Shown: piece by piece, positions 1 through 10,750 of the stretch
How the letters are laid out: each line of letters opens with the position of its first letter
Position numbering within the stretch: the stretch's first letter is position 1
Source of the DNA: Dipteris shenzhenensis
Lineage: Eukaryota; Polypodiophyta; Polypodiopsida; Gleicheniales
Direction: 5' to 3' (one strand)
Length of the DNA stretch: 64,000 nucleotides
Assembly (NCBI GenBank): GCA_047967505.1
Contig: CM106540.1
Notes under the pieces: generated by a model
What the model saw: only the letters and a program-made list of their open reading frames with translations
The model's database searches: none
Told to the model about the DNA's origin: nothing
Position numbers and translations under genes: made by a program

Positions 1-2651
1 GATTGCAGACCTACCAAAAATTTCAGATCTGCCTGATGTATGTGAAGCTTGCATGATGGGCAAGTAGCATCGGCATTCCTTTCCTAAAGAGGCCAGCAGG
101 GAAAAGGCTCCACTAGAGCTCGTTCACACGGACCTCTGTGGAAAGATGGAGATGGAAGCTTTGGGTGGTTCCTACTACTTCATGACGTTGATCGACGACT
201 ACACTCTGACTACAGTAGAAGGATATGGATATACTTCCTGAAGACGAAAGACAAGGCTTTCAGTAGGTTCAAGGAATGGCATGTAATGGTCGAGAAAGAA
301 TCAAGGAGGAAGGTGAAGAAGCTGAGATTAGACAGAGGTGGAGAGTTCACATCGACTGAATTTGAAAGTTACTGCAAAAGTCACGGAATCAAGAGGCAAA
401 AACCCCCGCCACATACATCACAACAAAATGGAGTAGTAGAACGCAAGATGCGTGTCATCTACAAAATGGGCGAAGTATGATGAAAGGGAAAGATTTGCCA
501 AAGACTTTCTGGATTGAAGCATGTAACACTGCAGTTTACATCCTGAATCGTAGCTACACGAAGGCTGTGAACAAGATGACTCCACTGCAAGCCTTTTCTG
601 GTAAGAAACCTTCAGCTGCACATTTCAGAGTTTTTGGATGTGACTGTTTTGTGCATGTCCCTGATGCTACCAGGACCAAATGAAAACCAAAGAGCCGAAA
701 GTGTATTTTCTTGGGCTACAGTGAAGAGGCAAAGGGTTACCGTCTCTATAACCCTGTTACCAAGAAGGTAATTGTAAGTCGCGATGTGGTCTTCTCAAAA
801 CAGCCGCATCAATTGGAGGAGGATGCTTCCTTCCCAGACAACCAGGACTAGGATATCCATCCAGTACCGCCACTAATAGCAGACCGAACTCCCCCAACAG
901 TGCTTGGGAGGACTCAAGACAAAGAAGATGAAGAAGAGCTTGCAGAACCACAACGGCAACGGCCATTCCCGAAGTAGGCAAAGTAGCTTTTGGACAGCAG
1001 AGAACCTCCAGCCATTGAGGAGGAACCATCCGAACACCGCCGGTCCAAGAGATTAGAGGAGCAAAGAAGGGTGCAGGAACACTTGGTCAACTATGCTTTG
1101 ATGACAAAAGTGATCTGTGCTGATGAACCCAAGTGTCTTGAAGATGCACAAGGCGATGATAGGTGGATGGAGGCTATGCAGTCGGAGTATGGCTCCATAA
1201 TGAAGAACAACACTTGGGACCTTGTGGATCGACCACCAAAACGCAAGGTAATCGGAACCAAGTGGGTGTACAAGACCAAGTACAAGTCTGATGGCACGTT
1301 GGATAAGTACAAGGCTCGGCTCATGGCAAAAGGATTTACAGAGGTACATGGTTTTGATTATCAAGATACTTTTGCTCCCACAGCTCGACTAACCACAATT
1401 CGCAGTGTTTTGGCTTTAGCTGCCTAGGGAAGTTGGCTTGTGTTTTAGATGGATGTGAAATCCGCCTTTCTGAATGGAGATCTCAAGGAGGAGGTATACA
1501 TGGAACAACCACCAGGTTTTGAGATCCCCGGTTCAGAAGGTAAAGTCTGCAAACTGAAGAAGGCACTTTACGGGCTGAAACAGGCCCCACGAGCGTGGTA
1601 CCAGTGAATTGATGCCTACTTTCTGCAAAATGGTTTTAGGAGGAGCCCATGTGATGCAAATTTATATATCTTCAGAGAAGGAGGCAGGTGTATGATCGTG
1701 GTCCTTTATGTGGACGACCTTGTCATAATAGGGAACCATGAAGAGAAGATCTCGTAGACGAAGCATTTACTAAGAAGAGAGTTTGAAATGACAGACCTCG
1801 AACTGATGCATTTCTGTTTGGGGATTGAAGTTTGGCAAGATCCAAAATAGATCTTCACTTCACAGCTGAAGTATGCTGCTGGAGAGATACTGAAGGCATT
1901 TGGCATGGCTGAGTGCAAGACAGTTGGTACCCCTATGGAGGTTGACGCGAAGCTCTCAAATGAGGATTCATCACCACTCGTGGATGAAGCGAAGTATAGA
2001 AGGCTTGTGGGCAGCTTGATTTACCTGTGCAACACACGACCGGACATCAGTTTTGCGACTGGTGTACTAAGCAGGTTTTCCAATAAGCCCCAGGAGAACC
2101 ATTTGAGGGCAGGGATGCGGGTGCTGAAATACATCAAAGGCACACTTGATTATAGCATCACCTATACCAAGGGCAACATCTTGACCGGATTCTGTGACTC
2201 GGATTGGGCAAGAGACGTGGACAGCAGGAGATCAGTGACAGGGTATTGTTTCTCACTTGGATCTGGAGTTGTGTCATGGGTCAGCAAGAAGCAACCCATA
2301 GTTGCTCTTTCTTGTACTGAGGCCGAGTACAAATCTACATGCTTTGCTTCTTGCGAGGCAGTGTGGTTGAGGAGGATTTTGGGGGACATGGGTGCAGTGC
2401 AGAACAAGCCTACGCAGTTATCATGTGACAATCAGAGTTGCATGGCGATTGCAAAGAACCCAATGTTCCATGCTCGCACAAAACACATTGAGATTCAATA
2501 TCACTTTGTACGTGAGCTCATCATGGATGGAGAGGTTGACTTGGTGTACTGTCTGACTACAGAGAATGTTGCAGACATCTTCACGAAGGCTCTTGGAAGA
2601 GACTTGCTGGAGAGGCATCTTCATCGACTTGGCATTGGGCCGAAAAAGTAA
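1..2651 (+). pseudogene. Copia pol remnant: integrase, reverse transcriptase, RNase H; 5' part outside window
   Basis: Decayed Ty1/Copia polyprotein entering from the left edge. It starts in the GAG-pre-integrase finger (CEACMMGK, then a stop). The integrase core follows, with HTDLCGKM, the second Asp in DRGGEF and the Glu in QQNGVVERK. After a long linker comes reverse transcriptase ([28 protein letters not shown] at 1707-1718) and RNase H (SCTEAEY, DNQSCMAIAKNP, RTKHIEIQYHFVRE). One frame runs from about 477 to 2651 but is cut by stops at 681, 849, 975, 984, 1425, 1446, 1605, 1755 and 1848. Frameshifts lie near 205-285 and 470. Only the last 248 codons (1905-2651, RNase H) are open. The order IN-RT-RH is diagnostic for Copia. 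It cannot encode a working protein. Confidence 0.95.
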
Positions 2652-2670
2652 GTTTACTTGCGGGTGGACA

Positions 2671-2681
2671 TTGAGGGGGGG
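2671..2681 (+). other. Polypurine tract of the left Copia element
   Basis: A G-rich run (TTGAGGGGGGG) lies directly before a TGTTAGATA LTR start and just downstream of the RNase H stop. This is the standard place for priming of plus-strand DNA. Confidence 0.8.
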
Positions 2682-3503
2682 TGTTAGATATCAATGCTCC
2701 ACTATCGTGTAACTACGCGGGAACCAGCTAACTCTACTTGTAAGCCCCCCATATGAGGAGAAGACATTTGAGTAGCTCGGTTATCCGATAGGTCCTGGTT
2801 TGGACACCAGATGGGGGCCATGTGTGGCCTGATGGCTGGATGGCTTCAGATAGAGATGGCACACTGCCAACTAGGCTATATGCAAGTGCGGGAAGGCATC
2901 CCTTGACTGACCGCACTGAGGGTAGATGGAGCATTTCCTAGGGCAGCCCACTCTCGGGTTGCGGGGCCCATTTGGAGCCTCAGATGATCCCGGATGGCTC
3001 TGGGCCGAATAGAATCCATAGGCTAGTTGCTCTGTTTTGTGCACAGGTTCTTTCGTATGGTCGGTGGCCTATTTCAGGACTGACCCCCAGTCGACCGTTT
3101 TGGGTGGACTGGGTCGGTCACCCAATTGAGCCTAACTGACTACAACTGGTGGCTATATAAGAGCAAGCCCGTGAAGCCCATTTCATCACTGGCTATAGCA
3201 ACCCTGATTCCTTAGCATCCAGCCTCCGTCTTCTACTGTTTCCAGCATGCCATCGAAGCTTCTTTCATTGGAATGCACGGTTGGGAGGCAGCACCATCTA
3301 TTGTATCAGTTCTACAGTAATCAAATTTTTGATTCTCCATACTATCTTGTTTTCTCTCTTGCGTATGAGATCGTGTTATCTGTTGAGCACAGACGTTGTA
3401 TTATTTTCTTACACTCCACAACTTTAAGGAGGAAAAGAAGCGCAAGAAGAATAGGTTCGAGAGAATATCAAACCTCCAGCTCCAGCTCTGAAGAAGACTA
3501 ACA
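2682..3503 (+). repeat. 3' LTR of the left Copia element (right boundary uncertain)
   Basis: Starts TGTTAG right after the polypurine tract. A TATA-like CTATATAA lies at 3153-3160, followed by a C/T-rich leader, as in LTR promoters. The end is placed at 3503 because CTAACA there is the inverted partner of TGTTAG. CA at 3420 is a second candidate. No 5' LTR is in the window, so the boundary cannot be checked by comparison. No gene is seen inside; a short open frame at 3247-3501 is LTR sequence. Confidence 0.65.
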
Positions 3504-3739
3504 AGAGAAAAGAGAAATCTACTACTACGAGAGAAGCTAGAGCCACCTCCAGATCTGAAGACTACCAAACAAAAACAGGAAGGAGGCACAAGAGAGGACA
3601 AGAAGCAAAAGACAGAACCCCTCCAAAGATGAGGAGGGTCGACATGCAAGCCTCTTCTACTGCTAGTTCATCCTTTTTCAGTACTTAGAGGTTTGTTTTT
3701 CTCTCTGTCTCATCTCCACATCGTTTATTCTGTGTATAG
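3504..3739 (+). other. Non-TE flank with a basic, coding-like stretch and a possible intron
   Basis: Between the left LTR and the split ORF. One frame reads a Lys/Arg/Thr-rich stretch up to a stop at about 3687. Next comes a possible donor (GAG-GTTTGT, about 3690) and a strongly pyrimidine-rich tract ending TGTGTATAG at about 3739. That would make 3740 the start of an exon. Splicing is inferred from sequence only. Confidence 0.35.
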
Positions 3740-3899
3740 GGCGATGGAAAGCTCCCAAATTGGAGTATCCAAAGCAAAGGAAATTGTGGCTTATGAAGGA
3801 GGCTTTTCACGCTGAATATAGACTTAGTTTGATGGGAATGGATCCAAAAACCTTAAAGGAGGCTGATCTATCCAAGAGAGAGTGGTTGGGTGTGTTTAA
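3740..3899 (+). pseudogene. Unidentified ORF, first half, split by a Copia insertion
   Basis: An open frame of about 53 codons (RWKAPKLEYPKQRKLWLMKE..., KREWLGVF) runs straight into the Copia element whose LTR starts at 3900. Its last bases TTTAA (3895-3899) are the left target-site duplication. On the far side of the element the second TTTAA (9473-9477) opens into a continuation in the same frame. A good 3' splice site precedes it. I do not recognise the protein. It is rich in Lys, Trp and Tyr and has no signal peptide or membrane segment. It could be a host gene exon or part of an older mobile element. Confidence 0.5.
3895..3899 (+). repeat. Target-site duplication TTTAA, left copy
   Basis: TTTAA directly flanks the LTR at 3900. 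The identical TTTAA occurs at 9473-9477 after the other LTR. Confidence 0.95.
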
Positions 3900-4252
3900 T
3901 GTGAAGATAGTGGGAGAGATGGAAGGAGTCTCACTTGCAGCTTTCTCACATACACAATGGGGGAATACACACAAAGGTGGAGGCTGAAAACAGTTTTCCT
4001 CTTCTTAGTTGTGAAAGCCAAAAGAACTCAAGTACGAAGAAATAGAAGAACCCTATATGTGGGTCTCAAAACCAAACTCAACTAACTAAGGTGGCATACT
4101 AACTGAGCTACGAACTAGAGTAGATAAGGATAGCTGTCATCCAGCTATTATTCGTGGGCGGTGTACCAACCGCATCTCCAGCTAACAAGTCGGTGACATA
4201 AATGCACAACGGTCACCTTGGCATATCGCAAGTGGAGCTCGATATCTCAACA
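3900..4252 (-). repeat. 3' LTR of the minus-strand Copia element
   Basis: 353 bp, TG...CA. On the minus strand it begins TGTTGAGATATCG and ends CTATCTTCACA. It matches 9120-9472 at 348 of 353 positions. The pol frame runs about 13 codons into it before its stop at 4213. Confidence 0.97.
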
Positions 4253-6684
4253 CTCCCCCTCGAGCTCAATCCCAATTCTTGCACACCAAGAAAGTCTCTG
4301 AACTTGTGCAGCTTCTCTGTGCCCAATGCCTTCATGAATATGTCAACTACCTGATCCTCTGTGCTGACATAAGCTAGATCAATAAGACCTAGTAAAACCT
4401 TCTCCCGCACATAGTGATAATGCACCTCAATGTGCTTTGTTCTAGCATGATAGACTGGGTTATTTGCCAAGTGTATACTGCTCATGTTGTCACAATAAAT
4501 GACAACTGGCCCATCTATAGACTGATGCATATCATAGAGTAGCTTATGCAACCAAGCTACCTCACATGCAGCCATTGCTGCACCCCTGTACTCAGCCTCT
4601 GTGCTCGACAAGGCAACTGTAGGCTGTTTCTTGCTGCTCCAAGTGACTGCAGCACTCCTAAAAGAGAACACATATCCACTGGTAGATCGTCTATCAGAAA
4701 TACTACCAGCCCAATCAGCATCAGTGTATCCATGCAATTGTATCTGAACCCCAGCCTCATAAAATAGTCCATACTGCAATGTGGACTTCACATACTTGAG
4801 TATGCGTCTAGCCGCATCCAAATGCGGTTTCCTTGGAGCCTGCATAAATTGACTTACCAATCCAACAGCATAGCTTAAATCTGGCTTGGTAATAGTCATA
4901 TAAATCAAACTTCCTACTATGCGTCTGTACATAGTAGGGTCTTCCAGAAGCTCACCTGCATCCTTGCTCAGCTTCACATTCTGCTCCAAAGGAACTGAAA
5001 TAGGCTTACAGCCTGTCATCCCATATTTGGACAGCATGTCCAATCCATACTGCCTCTGCAAGAGTTGTATCCCACTTGGTGATCTAATCACCTCAATGCC
5101 CAAGAAATAACACAGCTCTCCCAAATCCTTCATCTCAAAATTCTGCCTCAATAGCATTTTCACATGAAGGATATCTTCATCACTATCACCTGTGATGATC
5201 AAATCATCAACATAAATGACAAGCAGCATAATCCCTTTCTCTGTTTTTCTCACATAGAGTGAGAAATCTGCCTTGGAAATCTGAAAGCCAATAGTGACAA
5301 GATACTGTCCTATCTTGTCAGACCATGCTCTAGGTGCTTGCTTCAAGCCATACAAGGCTTTCTTCAACCTGCAAACAAACTCAGGATGAAGAGGATGAAC
5401 ATAACTTGGTGGCTGATCCATAAAGACCTCTTCTTGCAAATCACCATGCAAGAAGGCATTCTTTACATCCATCTGATGTAAAGACCATCCCTTTGATGCA
5501 GCCATAGCAATGGCTGCTCTTACGGTTGCCATCCTTGTAATCGGACTGAAAGTTTCTTCATAATCAATGCCATATGTCTGTGCATACCCCTTGACAACTA
5601 ATCTTGCCTTGTATCTATTCACAGAACCATCTGCATTGTGCTTGATCTTATAAACCCACTTACAGCCAATTGCATTCTTGTCTTTAGGCAAAGGCACCAA
5701 TTCCCATGTAGCATTTGCTTCCAAGGCATCCATTTCTTCATCCATGGCTTTCTCCCATTTTTCTTTTCCCATGGCTTGCTCAAAAGAAGTGGGTTCTGGT
5801 TCTTGTATCACTTTGACCATATAGGCATAGTGAATGGTTGTAAATCCATCATATTTCAGCCTATCCACAGGATACCTAACCTTGGTAGACCTGCGCAAAA
5901 TAGGCTCACTTCCAGGTGCTCTCAAAACATCCCTGGTCTTCCTTACTCCAGGTGTAACAATAGAAGGAATACCCAACTCATCATCAATGCTCTGTTCTGA
6001 GCCACTGGATTCACCATCCACATAAGAGTGACCTGCATTCACATCAAACATGGGCTGATCTACCTTCTCTTTTCCTTTTCGTGATACCTGCATACCACTA
6101 TCTGCATTGCTTTGAGGAGATTCTCCTGATCTCAATCTGCCTGTCCATGGCAAAGTATGTGAACCACTGCTAGAGGACACTGTAGGTCCACTGATATTTT
6201 GTGATTGCTGCTGTGAATTCTGTGCAGCATTACCATTTTGTGCATCTACATCAATCATCACATTTACTGGTTTATACCAGGTGCTCATCTCATCAAAAAC
6301 AACATCTCTGCTCACTGTAAACTTACGAGTAGAAGGGTTATAGCATCTATACCCTTTCTGCTGCAGAGAATAACCAATAAAGACGCACTTCTCAGCTTTT
6401 GGATCCAACTTGGACCTCAACTCATCTGGCACATGAACATAGGCAATGCAACCGAAAATTTTCAAATGAGAAATGTCTGGTTTCCTACCAGTATACATCT
6501 CCTCTGGCGTGATGCCATGTATTGCTGCAGTAGGAGTCCTATTCATTATGTAAACTGCTGCAGCAACAACTTCAGCCCAATAATAATCTGGTAGATCTTT
6601 CTCATTTAGCATGGCCTGGATACCTCTCCAATATGCCTGTTTTTCCTTTTTGCAATTCCATTTTGCTGTGGGGTATGACTGCAT
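4213..6684 (-). pseudogene. Copia pol, C-terminal part: end of integrase, reverse transcriptase, RNase H
   Basis: 823 open codons. The true frame resumes near 6613, after a 1-base loss, so the first residues are an out-of-frame artefact. Order: end of the integrase core (LNEKDLPDYYWAE), linker (KIFGCIAYVHVP, VFIGYSLQQKGYRCYNP), Ser-rich spacer, RT (WVYKIKHNADG, YVDD at 5204-5215), RNase H (SSTEAEYRGAAMAACE, YCDNMSSIHLANNP, ARTKHIEVHYHYVRE). All RT and RNase H signature residues I can see are present. Near the end VVDIFMKAL replaces the usual ADIFTKAL. It joins the gag-protease and integrase pieces upstream as one broken polyprotein. RT and RNase H would copy the RNA genome into DNA inside cytoplasmic particles. 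Confidence 0.93.
4253..4260 (-). other. Polypurine tract of the minus-strand Copia element
   Basis: AGGGGGAG on the minus strand, immediately upstream of the 3' LTR. Confidence 0.85.
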
Positions 6685-7097
6685 GAATATTGCTGCTTTA
6701 TGCCATGCTCCTGCAAGAACCTTGCAAACTCATTTGAGAGGTACTCTCCCCCTCCATCTGACCTTAGGCATTTTATTTGCAGGCCTGTTTCTTTTTCAAC
6801 CATAGCTTTAAAAGCTTTGAAGTGCCCAAACACTTCACTTTTCTTTTTCATAAAATACACCCAAACTTTTCTGCTGAAGTCATCAATAAAAGTGACAAAA
6901 TAGTGACAGCCTCCAATAGATGCAGCTTTAGTAGTCCACACATGAGAGTGGATTAATTCCAATGGCTTTTTACTCTCTTGAACATGCCTAGGAAATGGTT
7001 TCCTTGCCTGTTTTCCAAATCGACAGGCTTCACAAACCTTATGCATTTCTGCAACCTTGAATTTAGGCAATCCTGCAACAATATTTTGGGCTTGCAT
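6606..7097 (-). pseudogene. Copia integrase, N-terminal part
   Basis: 163 codons in the same frame as the upstream gag-protease ORF, from which a single TGA at about 7107 separates it. It holds the second half of the zinc-binding HHCC module (CEACRFGKQARKPFP) and the integrase core with FIDDFSRKVWVY (first Asp), RSDGGGEYLSNEF (second Asp) and QQNGIAKRKNR (Glu position replaced by Lys: the usual A-E-R-K reads A-K-R-K). That change would remove the third catalytic acid. It ends in a frameshift near 6613, after which the frame at 4213-6684 takes over. Confidence 0.88.
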
Positions 7098-7106
7098 TGA
7101 TTTAAG

Positions 7107-8591
7107 TCACTGTATATTAACATGACCAATGCGTTTATGCCAGATATCAATATCTGCAACTACACCGGTCCCATGTGCAAACATTGCTGCACTCAATTCA
7201 GGCATGTCCGCATCCAACGTAAACATCCTGTCCTTCTTATTTCCTTTTGCTATCAAGCGACCGTTATTTTTTATATCCTCAACAAAGCATCCATGAGGAT
7301 TAAATCTGACCTGCAAGCCCTGCTCAACCATTTGACCAATAGAAACCAGGTTCTTGGTGATGTTCGGGACATGAAATACATCAGACAGGTATTTCTTTTT
7401 CCCATCCTGCATAGACAAAGGAATTTTACCAATCTGCACAATAGGATGTGCAGTATCATCACCAGTCTCCACAAATCCTAGTTTTTCCATTTTCCTTGCA
7501 TCTTGCATCCATTCTGCATGACCTGTCATGTGGTTTGACGCACCTGAGTCAACATACCACACATCATTTCGTTCTTCTGCACTTGTCACAGAATTGGTCA
7601 TATGCTGCACCATAAATAGATGCTCATTTCTGTCATCGCCCTGTCTACTGGAAGATGCATAATTGCCTTGCTGCAATTTTCCATTCATAATGTCATTCTG
7701 CTTTTTGTAGCAGTCTTTAGCCATATGTCCCATTTTTCCACAGTAGTAGCATTCAACATTGCTGTTTGCATTTTGGCCTCTCTGCCATCCACCACGGCCT
7801 TTTTGGCTCCCCCTGCCTCTAGAGTTACCACGTCCTCCTGCATAGGACTGGTTTTCTTGAGTTTGCTGCATATTCTGATTTCTGCCACGGCCTGCAGATT
7901 GGCCTCCTCTACCTCTGCCTCTACCTCTTCTAGCATTTGAGTAGAAGACAGTTTCTTTTGAAGTTCCGCTTGAAGAAGATGCACCCCCATTTCTCTGCTC
8001 TTCAGAAATTAGAAGAGCAAACAACTCTTCAAAATCAAGAAATTTTTCACGGACGGCAATGGATGTCCGGAACTGTGCATAATCCTTTCCTAGACCATTC
8101 AAGGTCATAGAAACTAGATCATCATCTTCCGCTGGCGACCCAATGGAAGCAAGTGCATCTGCAATTTTCTTCACCTTCATGTGGTAGTCATTTATGCTCA
8201 AATTTTCTCTCTGTACATTGTGCAACTCCTGTTTGAGCTGCATTTTCCTGGCTTGTGTATTTGTGCTGTACATTTTTGCCAAAGTGTCCCATGCCTCCTT
8301 TGGCATACTTGCATCCTGAATATGCACAATCATAGAGTCCAAAATACTGATAGACAGCCAATACATAACTTTTCTGGCTCTCTCATGCCATCCTTTAAAT
8401 GCCTGCATTTCTTGTTGATTGGGAACATTAGGAAGAACTGGTTCTTCTTCATTTCCTGTAATGAACTCCCAATAGCCTTTTCCCATAAGGAAATTCGTCA
8501 TTCTAAACTTCCATGCCTGAAAGTTCTTCTTGTCAAGCTTTTCAGTGACAATCTGTGAAAGAGAATCAGACGCCATTACAGAACACTGCAA
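7107..8591 (-). CDS. Copia gag and protease (first part of the polyprotein)
   Basis: 494 open codons. The likely start is the second Met (MASDSLSQ, ATG at 8574-8576), because the five residues before it lie in the leader. Order: UBN2-type gag (about 1-200; FQAWKFRMTNFLMGKGYWEF), an Arg/Gly-rich stretch (ARRGRGRGRGGQ), a CCHC zinc knuckle (CYYCGKMGHMAKDC, near residue 280) that would bind the RNA genome, the aspartic protease motif WYVDSGASNHM (near 345), and the start of the GAG-pre-integrase domain (WHKRIGHVNIQ). It ends at an in-frame TGA, after which the same frame continues as integrase. Without that stop gag-pol would be a single frame, as usual in Copia. Readthrough is possible but not shown. 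Confidence 0.93.
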   Translation of the reverse strand: MQCSVMASDSLSQIVTEKLDKKNFQAWKFRMTNFLMGKGYWEFITGNEEEPVLPNVPNQQEMQAFKGWHERARKVMYWLSISILDSMIVHIQDASMPKEAWDTLAKMYSTNTQARKMQLKQELHNVQRENLSINDYHMKVKKIADALASIGSPAEDDDLVSMTLNGLGKDYAQFRTSIAVREKFLDFEELFALLISEEQRNGGASSSSGTSKETVFYSNARRGRGRGRGGQSAGRGRNQNMQQTQENQSYAGGRGNSRGRGSQKGRGGWQRGQNANSNVECYYCGKMGHMAKDCYKKQNDIMNGKLQQGNYASSSRQGDDRNEHLFMVQHMTNSVTSAEERNDVWYVDSGASNHMTGHAEWMQDARKMEKLGFVETGDDTAHPIVQIGKIPLSMQDGKKKYLSDVFHVPNITKNLVSIGQMVEQGLQVRFNPHGCFVEDIKNNGRLIAKGNKKDRMFTLDADMPELSAAMFAHGTGVVADIDIWHKRIGHVNIQ

Positions 8592-9107
8592 AATATTCTG
8601 TCACTGCGAAAAACACAGCTTTTGCCTCACACGCGCAGATCTGCAAAACTGACGAATGTGATATTTGACCACACAGTCACTTTCCTAGTGACGATTTTGC
8701 ATCAACAGGCAACAAGCATGATTCTGCAACTCCCAATATCTCTGCACACAAGCATACGATGCAATTTCTGCGGTAACTTTTCACCGACCAGCAGAGCAGT
8801 GGTCGCACAGCAAAAACAGGGCCTTTTCCAGAGTGCCTGCGAAGAACTTCCGCCTTCAAAATGGGCCCCGAAATGGCCTCGAATCAGAAAAATAAAGTCA
8901 CATATACTTCGCCCTCCCCCGCAACATATACTGCACTCTCGCCACACGGCGAAGGGCGTCTCAATCTGAGACAGTGCACTCTTGCACTTCTGGCTGTGCT
9001 ACCTGCAGAGATTTGCTCCCAAACTCGAAATAGGAAAGCAACACTGGTCCTCTTACCAGGACACCGCGAACTTGGTTTGCTTTCTTGAGCTCCTTACCAC
9101 GAACAAG
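8592..9107 (-). other. Untranslated leader of the minus-strand Copia element
   Basis: About 516 bases between primer-binding site and gag, where Copia elements carry packaging and dimerisation signals. No conserved ORF is seen. Confidence 0.75.
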
Positions 9108-9119
9108 GCTCTGATACCA
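9108..9119 (-). other. Primer-binding site (initiator tRNA-Met type)
   Basis: TGGTATCAGAGC on the minus strand, directly after the 5' LTR. It is complementary to the 3' end of plant initiator tRNA-Met, the usual Copia primer. Confidence 0.93.
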
Positions 9120-9472
9120 TGTGAAGATAGTGGGAGAGAGGGAAGGAGTCTCACTTGCGGCTTTCTCACATACACAATGGGGGAATACACACAAAGGTGG
9201 AGGCTGAAAACAGTTTTCCTCTTCTTAGTTGTGAAAGCCAAAAGAACTCAAGTACGAAGAAATAGAAGAACCCTATATGTGGGTCTCAAAACCAAACTCA
9301 ACTAACTAAGGTGGCATACTAACTGAGCTACAAACTAGAGTAGATAAGGATAGCTGTCATCCAGCTATTATTCGTGGGCGGTGTACCAACCGCATCTCCA
9401 GCTAACAAGTCGGTGACATAAATGCACAACGGTCACCCTGGCATATCGCGAGTGGAGCTCGATATCTCAACA
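9120..9472 (-). repeat. 5' LTR of the minus-strand Copia element
   Basis: 353 bp, pair of 3900-4252, followed on the right by the TSD TTTAA at 9473-9477. It would drive transcription leftwards. Confidence 0.97.
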
Positions 9473-9634
9473 TTTAAAACTCCCAGATATCCTTTTGTGT
9501 ATAGAATTAAGTGCAGTAGTGTTCGTCCTAAAGCATATAGGGATTTTCTTCTTTTCCACAATAAGGTGTACCAAAAACAACTCCCTACTAATATGGAGGT
9601 CACAGTGGCCTTTGCGAGGGTGTACACAAAATAG
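9473..9634 (+). pseudogene. Unidentified ORF, second half of the frame split by the Copia insertion
   Basis: Opens with the right copy of TTTAA and continues the frame of 3740-3899 without shift: GVF is followed by KTPRYPFVYRIKCSSVR... and ends at a TAG about 53 codons on (ARVYTK stop). Counting one copy of the duplication, the two halves form one frame of about 105 codons. It was therefore open when the Copia element landed. No family recognised. Confidence 0.5.
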
Positions 9635-10366
9635 TTTAGCCTGGTAGGCATGGGAAATTTTTGCTAAAGTAGCACGTCGAGGAATTAAAGAAAAGTGGCT
9701 ATTTTGAGAGCCACACCATTAAGTGGAAGAGAAATAATGAAGGAAATTTTGCAATCCATGATGATGAGGAATATTACTTTCAGGATGATATCCCTAGAAC
9801 AAATGAGAAGGGGCATCCTGAAGAAACCCCCATAAAGGGCATGGCAATAAAAACAGGGGTCATATGCTTGTTCGCCACCCACATGCAGAGGAAAAAATAA
9901 TTTCTCTGATTGATCACTTGGATGCTGAACTTAAAACTGTTGCATAGGAATTGGAGAGGGCAAACACTTCATTAACATATGCAATGGTTAGGAAGAGGAG
10001 TTGGGAAAGTGTAAGTGCAGTTGTGAAGCAACTTAGAGCAGCAGAGGAGGAAGTGGAGATTGAGATGTGATCCTTGCAGCCAGGCTCTGTAGATACAAAG
10101 AGGATGTTTGAGCTGCAATTGATAATTTAACATCTCTCAAAGACCCTGGTGTGCTTGGATGTTGGACATGCTGAGAACGACTTGTTTGATGCTTGGCATG
10201 TGCATCTAACTTTAACTATCAGTAGTCCCATCTTGAGTTGCATTTGTATATATTCGTTCAATAATTCTAAGACTTGGTCCATGTTGTATCATGTTTGCAA
10301 GTTGTAGTTGACCTACACTCCGAGCATTTGTTAGAGTTGGGAGGCCAGCATGCTCTAGCTTTGTAG
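9635..10366 (+). other. Decayed coding-like stretches, no family recognised
   Basis: Short open runs in changing frames: an acidic one (HDDEEYYFQDDIPRTNEKGH) at about 9730-9815, and a heptad-like one (EEKIISLIDHLDAELKTVA, then AVVKQLRAAEEEVEIEM) at about 9888-10066 that could be coiled coil. They look like further broken exons of the locus that holds 9473-9634. No motif assigns a function. Confidence 0.3.
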
Positions 10367-10750
10367 ATGCTACATGACTTGAAGAGCAAGGGGCATGCAC
10401 AATTTGTACCTGCCCCTCCTCATCCCCAACGTGTAGTAAAGGGCCAAATCAATGTTGCAGGGTGGTGCATAGGTTGTGGCATGGCCCTTGAGCATGACAA
10501 TGCCATGATATTGGTAAGCTTGCCATTCAAACATAGCTACCATGTTCTGTGCTTTGTCACAACTTGCTCCATGGGCTCATCATGCAGGGCTTCCGGTTGC
10601 ACCTACGTAATTGATGATGCTGTGAAGACCATGGTTGGGATATTTGTGAACAATGATACCAAAAAACCTCTTGTTGGTATACAATCTGCAACAACAACTA
10701 TTGACAAGGATCTATTTGGTAAGAAGCATGGTGTAAGGTTGAATGTCTGA
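10367..10750 (+). CDS. Hypothetical Cys/His-rich protein or exon
   Basis: 127 codons from an ATG to TGA, in a stretch where all neighbours are broken. The middle has a metal-ligand-like spacing: C-x2-C (CIGC), about 22 residues, H-x2-H-x2-C (HSYHVLC), then Cys at intervals of about five (C, C, C within FVTTCSMGSSCRASGC). This resembles a RING-like or related treble-clef zinc site but matches no family I can name. No membrane segment or signal peptide. It lies directly before a TTAGCA repeat array of the kind found in introns elsewhere in the window, so it may be an exon of a larger gene. Confidence 0.4.
   Translation: MLHDLKSKGHAQFVPAPPHPQRVVKGQINVAGWCIGCGMALEHDNAMILVSLPFKHSYHVLCFVTTCSMGSSCRASGCTYVIDDAVKTMVGIFVNNDTKKPLVGIQSATTTIDKDLFGKKHGVRLNV

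Larger units (their letters stand above)
3900..9472 (-). mobile_element. Complete, young Ty1/Copia LTR retrotransposon
   Basis: Full structure on the minus strand: 353-bp LTRs at 9120-9472 (5') and 3900-4252 (3'), primer-binding site 9108-9119, gag-protease, integrase, RT-RNase H and polypurine tract, with a perfect 5-bp duplication TTTAA (3895-3899 and 9473-9477). The LTRs differ at 5 of 353 positions (3920, 3939, 4111, 4218, 4230 and their partners), about 1.4 per cent, so it is the youngest datable insertion here. The coding part has only two visible lesions, a stop near 7107 and a 1-base frameshift near 6613. It sits inside, and splits, an unidentified ORF. Confidence 0.97.

Noticed and set aside
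5638-6000. Plus-strand ORF of 120 codons
   Set aside because: Antisense shadow of the minus-strand Copia pol; the pol motifs are all on the other strand.
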